A program made the translations under genes and the position numbers. DNA of 64,000 nt from Dechloromonas sp. A34. GTDB taxonomy: Bacteria; Pseudomonadota; Gammaproteobacteria; Burkholderiales; Rhodocyclaceae. Location: assembly GCF_026261605.1 (NCBI RefSeq), contig NZ_CP102486.1, positions 248,001-312,000 on the forward strand, read 5' to 3'. Of this stretch, positions 29,468-37,434 are shown one piece after another (within the stretch, counting starts at the first letter, position 1; the number at the start of each line of letters is the position of its first letter). The notes under the pieces were generated by a model. That model had not been told where the DNA came from. It was given only the letters and a program-made list of their open reading frames with translations, and did no database searches.

Positions 29468-29473
29468 ATTATA
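29468..29473 (-). promoter_or_regulatory. -10 element of the ahcY operon
   Basis: A perfect TATAAT on the minus strand, about 10 bp before the first riboswitch helix. No good -35 box is visible at 16-18 bp. Confidence 0.6.
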
Positions 29474-29521
29474 AACCGCTTTCCGTTTTTGGGCGATTGT
29501 GTCCCCGGAGCAGCAGGCGAC

Positions 29522-29546
29522 AAAAAAGGGAGCCGCGTGGGCTCCC
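29522..29546 (-). terminator. rho-independent terminator after metK
   Basis: On the minus strand GGGAGCC, loop CACGC, GGCTCCC, then TTTTTT, starting 22 nt past the metK stop. It separates metK from the ahcY promoter. Confidence 0.9.
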
Positions 29547-29567
29547 TTGTCTGCGGCGGACGGCGTT

Positions 29568-30731
29568 TTACAGGCCGGCGTCGGAGCGCAGCAGCGTCGC
29601 GCGGTCGGTCGCTTCCCAGGTGAATTCCGGCTCATCGCGGCCGAAATGGCCGTAGGCGGCGGTCTTCTGGTAGATCGGGCGGAGCAGGTCGAGCATGTTG
29701 ACGATGCCCTTCGGGCGCAGGTCGAAGTGCTTGCGGACCAGCGCGGTCAGCGTTTCGTTGCTGACCTTGCCGGTGCCGTAGGTCTCGACCATGATCGAGG
29801 TCGGCTCGGCGACGCCGATGGCGTAGGAAACCTGGACCAGACAGCGCGAGGCGAGGCCAGCGGCGACGATGTTCTTGGCGACGTAGCGGGTGGCGTAGGC
29901 GGCAGAACGGTCGACCTTGGACGGGTCCTTGCCGGAGAAGGCGCCACCGCCGTGCGGGGCGGCCCCGCCGTAGGTGTCGACGATGATCTTGCGGCCGGTC
30001 AGGCCGCAGTCGCCCTGCGGGCCGCCGACGACGAAGCGGCCGGTCGGGTTGACCAGATACTTGATGTCGCCCTTGATCAGTTCCTTGGGCAGCACCGGCT
30101 TGATGATCTGCTCGATGGTCGCTTCGCGCAGGTCTTCCAGGCTGATGTCCGGCGAGTGCTGGGTGGACAGCACGACGGTGTCGATCGAGTCCGGCTTGCC
30201 ATCGACGTAGCGGATGGTGACCTGGGACTTGGCGTCCGGGCGCGCCCAGGGCAGGCGGCCATCCTTGCGCAGCATGGCCTGGCGCTCGACCAGACGATGC
30301 GACAGGTAAATCGGCAACGGCATCAGGGACGGGGTTTCGTCGCAGGCGTAGCCGAACATCAGGCCCTGGTCGCCGGCGCCTTGGCCGAGGTTGTCGTCGT
30401 AGGCGGCATTGACGCCCTGGGCGATGTCCGGGCTCTGCTTGTCGTAGGCGACGAGCACGGCACAACCCTTGTAGTCGATGCCGTAGTCGGTGTTGTCGTA
30501 GCCGATGCGCTTGATGGTGTCGCGGGCGACCTGGATGTAATCGACGTTGGCGTTAGTGGTGATTTCACCGGCCAGGACGACCAGGCCGGTATTGCACAGG
30601 GTTTCGGCGGCGACGCGCGAATGTTTGTCCTGGGACAGGATGGCATCGAGGATGGCATCGGAAATCTGGTCTGCAACCTTGTCCGGATGGCCTTCGCCAA
30701 CCGATTCGGAGGTGAAGAAATACTCACTCAT
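29568..30731 (-). CDS. metK: S-adenosylmethionine synthetase
   Basis: The 387-aa enzyme makes SAM from ATP and methionine. Seen: [32 protein letters not shown] (P-loop-like), the flexible loop region [26 protein letters not shown] and [19 protein letters not shown]. The ATG 30731 has GGAG 7 nt upstream. It forms its own unit, with a terminator after it and a possible hairpin in its leader. Confidence 0.96.
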   Translation of the reverse strand: MSEYFFTSESVGEGHPDKVADQISDAILDAILSQDKHSRVAAETLCNTGLVVLAGEITTNANVDYIQVARDTIKRIGYDNTDYGIDYKGCAVLVAYDKQSPDIAQGVNAAYDDNLGQGAGDQGLMFGYACDETPSLMPLPIYLSHRLVERQAMLRKDGRLPWARPDAKSQVTIRYVDGKPDSIDTVVLSTQHSPDISLEDLREATIEQIIKPVLPKELIKGDIKYLVNPTGRFVVGGPQGDCGLTGRKIIVDTYGGAAPHGGGAFSGKDPSKVDRSAAYATRYVAKNIVAAGLASRCLVQVSYAIGVAEPTSIMVETYGTGKVSNETLTALVRKHFDLRPKGIVNMLDLLRPIYQKTAAYGHFGRDEPEFTWEATDRATLLRSDAGL

Positions 30732-30743
30732 TTGAAGCTCCAA

Positions 30744-30778
30744 TGGTCCTTTGATCCGGCGTTACCGGCTTCGGACCA
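30744..30778 (-). promoter_or_regulatory. possible structured leader of metK
   Basis: The minus strand forms an outer stem TGGTCC/GGACCA around an inner CCGG-TAACG-CCGG stem, with the 3' arm directly before the GGAG of metK. It matches no SAM riboswitch class I know. It may be a translation-control hairpin or chance. Confidence 0.3.
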
Positions 30779-30822
30779 CGAGCGGGTGACGCTTTAGCAG
30801 AATTTGTGAATCGCCCCGCAAG

Positions 30823-30851
30823 TTGTCTGTTTAACTCGGCGATCCCATAAT
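30823..30851 (+). promoter_or_regulatory. putative sigma70 promoter of the acyltransferase operon
   Basis: TTGTCT (30823-30828), 17-bp spacer, CATAAT (30846-30851). The predicted start is near 30858, about 30 nt before the chosen ATG. Confidence 0.55.
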
Positions 30852-30890
30852 ATTAAACTTTTCACGGTGGGTATCAACCCCCGGGGCCTC

Positions 30891-31733
30891 ATGGTTTTTC
30901 TCTTTCGACTTCTCAGCAAGCTGCCTTTGTGGCTGGTACACGTGATCGGCGGCTGGCTTGGCCGGCTGACCTATCTGCTTTCCCCAACCTATCGCCGACA
31001 TGTGCGCGACAACATGGCGCAGGCCGGTATCGATCCGTCCCTGCGAGGCGCAGCCGTAGCCGAAGCCGGCAAGCAGATGGTCGAGCTGGCGCGCATCTGG
31101 CTGCGCACGCTGGAGGAAACCAATGCCCAGGTGGTCGAAGTCCGCGGCTGGGAGCATGTCGAAGCCGCCCAGCGGGCAGGCAAAGGCATTGTTTTTCTGA
31201 CCCCGCATCTCGGCTGCTTTGAGATTACGGCCCAGTACTATTCGGCTTTTGGTGACGTCACCGTGCTTTACCGTCCACCGAAACAGGCGTCGATTCAGCA
31301 GATGATTCTCGACGGCCGCAAGCGCGAGCGCCTGCACTTGGCTCCGGCCGATCTCTCGGGCGTCCGTTCCTTGATCAAGGCGCTGAAAAAAGGCCAGGCG
31401 GTCGGCATGCTGCCCGATCAGGCGCCCAAGGTCGGCGAGGGTGTCTGGCTCGATTTCTTCGGCAAGCCGGCCTATACCATGACCCTGGCTGCGCGGCTGA
31501 CCGAAACCGGCGCCACGACCCTGATGGCCTGGGGCGAGCGTCTGCCGGACGGGCGGGGCTATCGGCTACATTTCCGGCCGCCGGTCAGGGCGCTGGCCGG
31601 CCCGACGGTCGACCGCGCCCAGCAGATCAATGCGGAAATCGAAACCCTGGTCCGTGAATGTCCGACCCAATATCTCTGGGGCTACAACCGCTACAAGCAA
31701 CCGGGCGGCGCCGATGCGCCGCCGGTGGAGTGA
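30891..31733 (+). CDS. lipid A biosynthesis lauroyl/myristoyl acyltransferase (LpxL/HtrB family)
   Basis: The 280-aa inner-membrane acyltransferase adds a secondary acyl chain to Kdo-lipid A. It has an N-terminal hydrophobic helix (FRLLSKLPLWLVHVIGGWLG), the catalytic HX4E motif in TPHLGCFE, MLPDQAP, and the late QYLWGYNRYK. I take ATG 30891; a GTG at 30867 in the same frame is possible. It is followed 6 bp later by a second member of the family. Confidence 0.88.
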   Translation: MVFLFRLLSKLPLWLVHVIGGWLGRLTYLLSPTYRRHVRDNMAQAGIDPSLRGAAVAEAGKQMVELARIWLRTLEETNAQVVEVRGWEHVEAAQRAGKGIVFLTPHLGCFEITAQYYSAFGDVTVLYRPPKQASIQQMILDGRKRERLHLAPADLSGVRSLIKALKKGQAVGMLPDQAPKVGEGVWLDFFGKPAYTMTLAARLTETGATTLMAWGERLPDGRGYRLHFRPPVRALAGPTVDRAQQINAEIETLVRECPTQYLWGYNRYKQPGGADAPPVE

Positions 31734-31739
31734 TTTGTC

Positions 31740-32614
31740 TTGAAACTATTCTTTACCTACATCCTGGTCGGCTTCCTCTGGCTCTTGCACTGGCTGCCCT
31801 TGCCCGTCCTGCGGGCGATTGGCGGGGCCTGGGCAGCCTGTTGTATGCGCTTGGCCGCGAGCGCCGCAAGGTGGCACTGACCAACCTGCGATTGTGTTTT
31901 CCGGAAAAGACGGAAGGCGAACGCGAGGAACTGGCGCGCCGTCATTTCATCGCCTTCAGCCGCGCCGTGCTCGATCGGACGCTCGGCTGGTGGGCGTCGA
32001 AAGAACGCCTCAAGCGCATCATCCGGATTCACGGTGCCGAGCATCTGAATGACCCCGAGGGCAAGCCGATCATTCTGCTGTCGCCGCATTTTGTCGGGCT
32101 GGATGCCGGCGCGACGCGCATTTCGATGTATGTCGTTGGTTGCAGCGTGTACTCCAACCAGAAGAATCCGGTTTTCAACAAGTTGCTTTATGATGGCCGC
32201 AAACGATTCAATGACACGGTGCTCTTTTCCCGGCAGGAGGGGATGCGCGGCATCATCAAGGCCATGAAGGCCGGACATCAGTTCTACTATCTGCCAGACA
32301 TGGATTTCGGGCCTACCGATTCGATCTTCGTGCCCTTTTTCGGTGTCCAGGCGGCGACCATTCCCGGCGTTTCCCGGATCGTGCGCCTGACTGGCGCCAA
32401 GGTGGTGGCCTGCATTACCCGCCAGGTGGCCGATGGCTACGAGGTCGAAGTCATGCCGCCCTGGGAGAATTTTCCGGGCGAGAGCGTCGAGGCCGATACG
32501 GAGTACGTCAATCGCTTTATTGAAAGCCAGGTGCTGCGTATGCCGGAGCAGTATTTCTGGTTGCACAAACGTTTCAAGACCCGGCCACCCGGAGAACAAA
32601 GGTTTTACCAATGA
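31740..32614 (+). CDS. second LpxL-type acyltransferase (apparent frameshift near the start)
   Basis: From TTG 31740 the frame gives a membrane helix (KLFFTYILVGFLWLLHWLPL) and RAIGGA, then goes out of phase. The rest (LGSLLYALGRERRKVALTNL onward) is in the next frame. One extra C in GGGGCCTGGG at about 31828 joins them into a 292-aa protein. The catalytic site SPHFVGLD gives HX4D, and LPDMDFGPTDSIFVPFFG and QYFWLHKRFKTRPPGE are typical of LpxL/LpxM. It probably adds the other secondary acyl chain of lipid A. The stop overlaps the next ATG (ATGA). Confidence 0.82.
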
Positions 32615-33114
32615 ACAGCCTGAAAATCGAAATTCGCCCCGTGACGCCGCCCGATGTGCCGGCGATCTCCGCCCTGGCCCGCGAAATCTGGCAGGCCACC
32701 TATCCGGGCATCATCACCCAGGAACAGATCGACTTCATGCTCGAGCAGCGCTACGGTCATGAGCGCCTGTACGACGATCTGGAAGATGCCGACAAGTGGC
32801 TCGATCAGGCCTTCCACGGCGGACGTCGGGTCGGCTTCGCCTTCAGCGAAATCTACAAGGGTGAGTTCAAGCTCGACAAACTCTATATCCACCCCGATGT
32901 CCAACGCCAAGGTGTCGGCGGTCAGTTGATCGAGCATGTCGCTGCCCGTGCCCGGAAGCTCGGCTATCCCTGCGTGGTCCTGGCGGTGAACAAGCGCAAC
33001 GAAAAGGCCATCGGCTCCTACAAGAAATACGGTTTCGTCGTCCGCGAAGCGATCGTGGACGACATCGGCCACGGCTTCGTGATGGACGATTTCGTGATGG
33101 AGAAAAAACTTTAG
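32611..33114 (+). CDS. GNAT family N-acetyltransferase
   Basis: The 167-aa protein shows the GNAT fold with the acetyl-CoA loop VQRQGVGGQLIEH, the strand KLDKLYIHPD before it, and VLAVNKRNEKAIGSYKKYGF near the end. The substrate is unknown. It overlaps the acyltransferase gene by four bases, so it is translated in the same operon. Confidence 0.88.
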   Translation: MNSLKIEIRPVTPPDVPAISALAREIWQATYPGIITQEQIDFMLEQRYGHERLYDDLEDADKWLDQAFHGGRRVGFAFSEIYKGEFKLDKLYIHPDVQRQGVGGQLIEHVAARARKLGYPCVVLAVNKRNEKAIGSYKKYGFVVREAIVDDIGHGFVMDDFVMEKKL

Positions 33115-33118
33115 GAAT

Positions 33119-33147
33119 TTGAGACAAGCCACTGTCTCTGCTATCCT
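33119..33147 (+). promoter_or_regulatory. putative sigma70 promoter of dapF-xerC
   Basis: TTGAGA (33119-33124), 17-bp spacer, TATCCT (33142-33147). A GAGACA/TGTCTC inverted repeat (33121-33138) lies across the spacer and could be an operator or a weak terminator of the previous gene. Confidence 0.5.
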
Positions 33148-33173
33148 TTTTTAATTACCCAGCGGAGCAGCGT

Positions 33174-34003
33174 GTGAACCTGAAATTCTCGAAAATGCAT
33201 GGCCTGGGCAACGATTTCGTTGTCCTCGACGGCATTCGCCAGCACGTTTCGCTGACCCCGGAACAGCTGCGCTACTTGGGTGACCGCCATTTTGGCGTCG
33301 GCTGCGACCAGATTCTGCTGGTCGAAAAGCCGACCCAGTCCGGTGTCGATTTCCGTTATCGCATCTTCAATGCCGATGGCAGCGAGGTCGAGCAGTGTGG
33401 CAACGGCGCCCGCTGTTTCGTGCGTTTCGTGCATGAGGCCGGGCTGACGGAGAAGCGTGAGATCCGGGTCGAGACAAAGTCCGGCATCATCACGCCGCGC
33501 CTCGAGGCCAACGGCAGCGTTACGGTCGACATGGGGGTTCCCCGTTTTCAGCCGAACGAGATTCCCTTTCTGCACGACGACGATGTCGTGATCTACAACC
33601 TCGATGTCGCCGACGAAACGCTCGCCATCAGCGTCGTCTCGATGGGCAACCCGCATGCTGTGCAGGTCGTCGACTGTGTCGACGGCGCGCCGGTCGCCGA
33701 GCACGGGCCGCTGATCGAAAACCACGAACGCTTTCCGCAACGGGTCAACGCCGGCTTCATGCAGGTCGTCGATCGCCACGCCATCAAGTTGCGGGTCTAT
33801 GAGCGCGGCGCCGGCGAGACGCTGGCCTGCGGCACGGGGCATGCGCCGCCGTGGTCACCGGCATCCGGCGTGGTCTACTCGATTCACCGGTGCGGGTCAC
33901 GACCCGGGGCGGCGACCTGACCATCGTCTGGGGCGGCGCCGAGCGTCCGGTATTGATGACTGGCCCGGCGGCAACCGTATTTACTGGAGAAGTTGAACTA
34001 TGA
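33174..34003 (+). CDS. dapF: diaminopimelate epimerase (apparent frameshift near the end)
   Basis: DapF turns LL-DAP into meso-DAP for lysine and peptidoglycan. Both catalytic cysteines are present: [16 protein letters not shown] and, at the break, ETLACGTG. The frame as given runs on to a stop at 33920 in nonsense. One extra G in the G4 run at 33836-33839 restores GTGACAAVV and the normal C-terminus to a TGA at 34001, which overlaps the next ATG (ATGA). The restored length is 276 aa, normal for the family. The start is GTG with AGCGGAGC upstream. The enzyme is usually essential, so a sequencing error is likely. Confidence 0.9.
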
Positions 34004-34671
34004 GCGCCCTGTTCCCCGAAGATGTCGCGGACTACCTGAAAAACAACCCCGGCTTCTTCGAGCAGTATGCCGACCTGATGGCGCAGATCTTCCTGCCGCA
34101 TCCACATGGCGGGCGGGCAGTGTCGCTGGCCGAGCGCCAGATGCTGACCCTGCGCGAGAAGAACCGGACGACCGAAAGCAAGCTGGCCGAACTGATTGCC
34201 TTCGGCGAAGAAAACGACGCGATCAGCGAAAAGGTGCATCGCCTGTCGGTCGCTCTGATCGCCGCCGAAACCTTTCAGGCGGTGATCCATCTGCTCAATT
34301 TTCATCTGCGCGACGATTTTTCCGTACCGCATGTCGCGCTGCGCCTTTGGCATAAGCCGGATGAGGTCGAGGGCCTGCCCGAATTCGCGGCGGTCAGCGA
34401 GGAATTGCAGGTTTTCGCCGAAACCCTGGCCCGGCCGTATTGCGGCTCGACCGCCGGCTTCGGCACGGCGTCCTGGTTTGGCGAGTATTCCGGCCATATC
34501 CGTTCGCAGGCTCTGATCGCGCTGCGCAACGGCGGTGGCACAATCGGCATGATCGCCCTGGGCAGCGAAGAGGCGCAGCGCTTCTACGCCGACATGGGTA
34601 CGCTCTACCTCGAACGTCTCGGCGAAATGGTTTCCGCCGCGCTCGCCCGGGTCACCAAGAGCGTGCTGTGA
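34000..34671 (+). CDS. DUF484 family protein
   Basis: The 223-aa protein matches DUF484 (YigA-like): N-terminal [20 protein letters not shown] and [24 protein letters not shown], then a coiled segment and a GAF-like domain (residues about 80-215). The function is unknown. The dapF-DUF484-xerC order is conserved in proteobacteria. It overlaps both neighbours by four bases. Confidence 0.9.
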   Translation: MSALFPEDVADYLKNNPGFFEQYADLMAQIFLPHPHGGRAVSLAERQMLTLREKNRTTESKLAELIAFGEENDAISEKVHRLSVALIAAETFQAVIHLLNFHLRDDFSVPHVALRLWHKPDEVEGLPEFAAVSEELQVFAETLARPYCGSTAGFGTASWFGEYSGHIRSQALIALRNGGGTIGMIALGSEEAQRFYADMGTLYLERLGEMVSAALARVTKSVL

Positions 34672-35561
34672 TCCCCGGCGACGCCGTTGCTGCCTATCTG
34701 GCCGAACTGGCCGAGCAGCGCCGGCAGTCGCCGCATACGGTCAGCAATTACCGGCGCGACCTTCGGCGCCTGCTGACCCTGGCCGGCGAGATTCCGCTGG
34801 CCGAGTTGCAGGTTCATCACATCCGCCGCTACGTCGCGCAACTGCATGGCCAGGGGCTGTCGGGCCGTTCGCTGGCCCGCCTGTTGTCAGCCTGGCGTGG
34901 CTTTTTCAAGTGGCTGGGGCGGGGTGACGCGGTACGGGCCAATCCCTGCGAAGGCGTGCGTTCGCCGAAGCCGCCCAAGCATTTGCCGAATGCCCTGTCG
35001 GTCGATGAAGCGGCGCGTCTGCTCGAACCCGACGACGAGTCCGATCCGGTCCTGGCGGCGCGTGATAGCGCGATGTTCGAATTGTTCTACTCGTCCGGTC
35101 TGCGCCTCGCCGAACTCGCCGCACTGAACTGCGACGCGCTCGATACGGCTCTGCACGAAGGCGAAATTCGTGTCCTCGGCAAACGCAGCAAGGCGCGGCT
35201 GGTGCCGGTCGGCAGCAAGGCCCGCGAAGCCCTGGCCGCCTGGGCAGCGGTGCGCACGTCGCTGGCAACCGAAGGCGAGCCGGGGTTGTTCGTCGGCCAG
35301 CGTGGCGGGCGGATCAGCCACCGGATGATCCAGCTTCGGCTGGCCCGTCGTGCCGTGCAGCTTGGTCTGCCGCGCCATGTCCATCCGCACATGCTGCGCC
35401 ACTCGTTCGCCTCACATATCCTGCAGTCTTCCGGCGATTTGCGGGCGGTCCAGGAAATGCTCGGCCACGCCAGCATTGCCTCGACCCAGGTCTATACCCA
35501 TCTCGACTTCCAGCATCTGGCCAAGGTCTACGACGCCGCCCACCCGCGGGCCAAGCGCTAA
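34668..35561 (+). CDS. xerC: tyrosine recombinase XerC
   Basis: The 297-aa recombinase works with XerD at dif to resolve chromosome dimers. The N-terminal SAM-like core-binding domain (SPHTVSNYRRDLRRLL) and catalytic domain are complete: Arg in SSGLRLAEL, Lys in LGKRSKAR, HxxR in HMLRHSFASH, His in LGHASIAS and the Tyr nucleophile in TQVYTHLD. Start GTG 34668 overlaps the DUF484 stop (GTGA). Confidence 0.95.
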   Translation: MIPGDAVAAYLAELAEQRRQSPHTVSNYRRDLRRLLTLAGEIPLAELQVHHIRRYVAQLHGQGLSGRSLARLLSAWRGFFKWLGRGDAVRANPCEGVRSPKPPKHLPNALSVDEAARLLEPDDESDPVLAARDSAMFELFYSSGLRLAELAALNCDALDTALHEGEIRVLGKRSKARLVPVGSKAREALAAWAAVRTSLATEGEPGLFVGQRGGRISHRMIQLRLARRAVQLGLPRHVHPHMLRHSFASHILQSSGDLRAVQEMLGHASIASTQVYTHLDFQHLAKVYDAAHPRAKR

Positions 35562-35652
35562 TTCGCTGAAACGGCGGGCTTCAATTGACGTTTCGGCCGC
35601 CAGCCTCTATGATTCAACGTTTTGAAAATTCGCCGAAATCAAGGAGTTAGTC

Positions 35653-35805
35653 ATGGCTATCAACCGCACCCGCCGTTCTTCCCTGGAACGCCGCAGCATT
35701 TCCAAGTCGGCCAAGCGTCTGTTCAAGGGCGACGGCAAGACCGCATTCAAGGTCATCTACGCTGCCGAATGCCACGCTCGCAACCGCAAGGCCCTGGGCG
35801 CCTAA
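35653..35805 (+). CDS. small basic protein of unknown function (50 aa)
   Basis: A 50-aa ORF starts MAINRTRRSSLERRS and ends HARNRKALGA. It is rich in Arg and Lys with one Cys and no membrane segment. An ideal AAGGAG lies 7 nt before the ATG and a strong hairpin terminator follows the stop by 20 nt, so it looks like a complete short gene. Codon use is the strongly biased kind of a well-expressed gene (CGC, AAG, CTG, GGC). I do not recognise the family. The charge suggests RNA or ribosome binding, which is only a guess. Confidence 0.7.
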   Translation: MAINRTRRSSLERRSISKSAKRLFKGDGKTAFKVIYAAECHARNRKALGA

Positions 35806-35825
35806 GCGGATTCAAGCTTTTTAGG

Positions 35826-35864
35826 GCCCCGGTTACTGCAAGGTAACCGGGGCTTCTTGCTTTT
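35826..35864 (+). terminator. rho-independent terminator after the 50-aa gene
   Basis: GCCCCGGTTAC, loop TGCAAG, GTAACCGGGGC: a perfect 11-bp stem, followed by TTCTTGCTTTT. Confidence 0.85.
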
Positions 35865-35878
35865 GAGGTTTAGAAACT

Positions 35879-37072
35879 ATGGCTCAGCTGGTACTCATGC
35901 CGGGTAAGGAACGTTCCGCCTTCAAGCAGCACCATCCGTGGGTGTTTGCCGGTTCCGTGGGGCGTCTGGAGGGCCGCGCGCGGCCGGGCGACACGGTCGA
36001 GGTGCTGGCCGACAATCTGCGGCCGTTGGGCCGTGCGGCCTACAGCCCGAAATCGCAGATCCGCGCCCGTTTCTGGACTTTCGATGCCGATGAATCGGTC
36101 GACGACGCCTTCTTCAAGCGCCGCGTCGCCGCTGCCGTCGCTCGTCGCCAGGCCTTGCCCGCCTTGCGTGGTCAGCAGGGGCTGCGCCTGATCCATGCCG
36201 AGTCGGATGGCCTGCCGGGTGTCATCGCCGACCAGTATGGCGATACCGTGGTCATCCAGCTCACCTCGGCCGGGGCCGACAAGTGGCGCAATGCCATCGT
36301 CGCCGGCCTGGTCAAGGCGACCGGCTGCTCCCGCATCTACGAGCGCTCGGACTCCGATGTTCGCGGCCTGGAAGGCCTGGAGCCGACCACTGGCTGGGTC
36401 CATGGCGAGGCGCCGACGACGGCGCTGGCAATCAGCGAAAACGGCGTACGGATGGCGGTGGATATCGTCGGCGGGCACAAGACCGGCTTCTATCTCGACC
36501 AGCGCGACAACCGCGCCCTGCTCGGCCAGCTGGCGGCCGGCAAGGAAGTCCTGAACTGTTTCTGCTACACCGGCGGCTTCTCGCTGCAGGCGCTGGCCGG
36601 CGGCGCGACCAGCGTGCTCTCGATCGATTCCTCCGGTCCGGCGCTGGAACAGGCTAAGGCCAATCTGGCACTCAATCCGCAATTGCCAGCCGAGCGGGCT
36701 CACTGGCAGGAAGCCGATGTTTTCCAAGCCTTGCGCGATTTTCGCAAGGATGGGCGACTGTTCGACCTGATCGTCCTCGATCCGCCCAAGTTCGCGCCGT
36801 CCGCCGCCCATGCCGAACGTGCGGCGCGGGCCTACAAGGACATCAACGTGCTCGGTTGCCGCTTGCTGAAGCCGGGCGGCCTGCTGATGACCTACTCGTG
36901 CTCGGGCGGTATAGGGCTCGAACTGTTCCAGAAGATCGTCGCCGGCGCCGCGCACGATGCCGGGCGTGAGGCGCGCATCGTCGGCCGGCTGGCCGGAGCG
37001 GCCGATCATCCGGTCGCGCTGAACTTTCCGGAAGGCGAATACCTCAAAGGCTTGCTCGTCCAGGTCGACTAA
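35879..37072 (+). CDS. rlmI: 23S rRNA (cytosine-C5)-methyltransferase RlmI-type
   Basis: The 397-aa class I SAM methylase has an N-terminal PUA domain (KQHHPWVFAGSV), the RlmI-specific EGRARPGD region, SAM motif LNCFCYTGGFSLQA, LDPPKF (catalytic motif IV) and YSCSGGI (Cys). RlmI methylates C1962 of 23S rRNA in E. coli. It is followed 9 bp later by a metal-transport-like operon, probably read through. Confidence 0.9.
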   Translation: MAQLVLMPGKERSAFKQHHPWVFAGSVGRLEGRARPGDTVEVLADNLRPLGRAAYSPKSQIRARFWTFDADESVDDAFFKRRVAAAVARRQALPALRGQQGLRLIHAESDGLPGVIADQYGDTVVIQLTSAGADKWRNAIVAGLVKATGCSRIYERSDSDVRGLEGLEPTTGWVHGEAPTTALAISENGVRMAVDIVGGHKTGFYLDQRDNRALLGQLAAGKEVLNCFCYTGGFSLQALAGGATSVLSIDSSGPALEQAKANLALNPQLPAERAHWQEADVFQALRDFRKDGRLFDLIVLDPPKFAPSAAHAERAARAYKDINVLGCRLLKPGGLLMTYSCSGGIGLELFQKIVAGAAHDAGREARIVGRLAGAADHPVALNFPEGEYLKGLLVQVD

Positions 37073-37081
37073 ACCTTCCCA

Positions 37082-37378
37082 GTGAATCCGCTGCGTCAGT
37101 TCCTTCTCGTTGCCGTTCTCCTCTTCGCCCAGCTGGCGGCGGGGGCGCATGCCGTCGAGCATACCGCCGGCAAGGATGGGGTGCTGCCGACGCACGCTTG
37201 CGAGCTTTGCCTGGCCACCCACAATCTGGGCTCGGCCTTGCCGTCGCTGGCCGCCTTGCCCCGGTGGTGGCCGCTGCCCTCGTACCGGAAACGCTGGACA
37301 GCCATCCGCGCAGCGCCTTTCCTCCGCCCGCCGCCTGCCAGCGCGGTCCGCCGGCTGCCTGAAAACGTCTTGATTTGA
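37082..37378 (+). CDS. small exported protein with an HxCxxC motif
   Basis: The 98-aa protein starts at GTG 37082 and has a signal peptide (PLRQFLLVAVLLFAQLAAGA). The mature part has HAVEHTAGKDG and then HACELCLATHNLGSALPS, whose His/Cys pattern could bind metal (DUF2946-like). A basic C-terminal tail follows. Its place at the head of an outer-membrane protein plus ABC metal transporter set suggests a role in metal uptake, which is inference. Confidence 0.6.
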   Translation: MNPLRQFLLVAVLLFAQLAAGAHAVEHTAGKDGVLPTHACELCLATHNLGSALPSLAALPRWWPLPSYRKRWTAIRAAPFLRPPPASAVRRLPENVLI

Positions 37379-37434
37379 TCGTCGACCCTGCATCTTGCAG
37401 CCGGTCGAGTTGATTCCGTTTTCAGGAGAATTCC

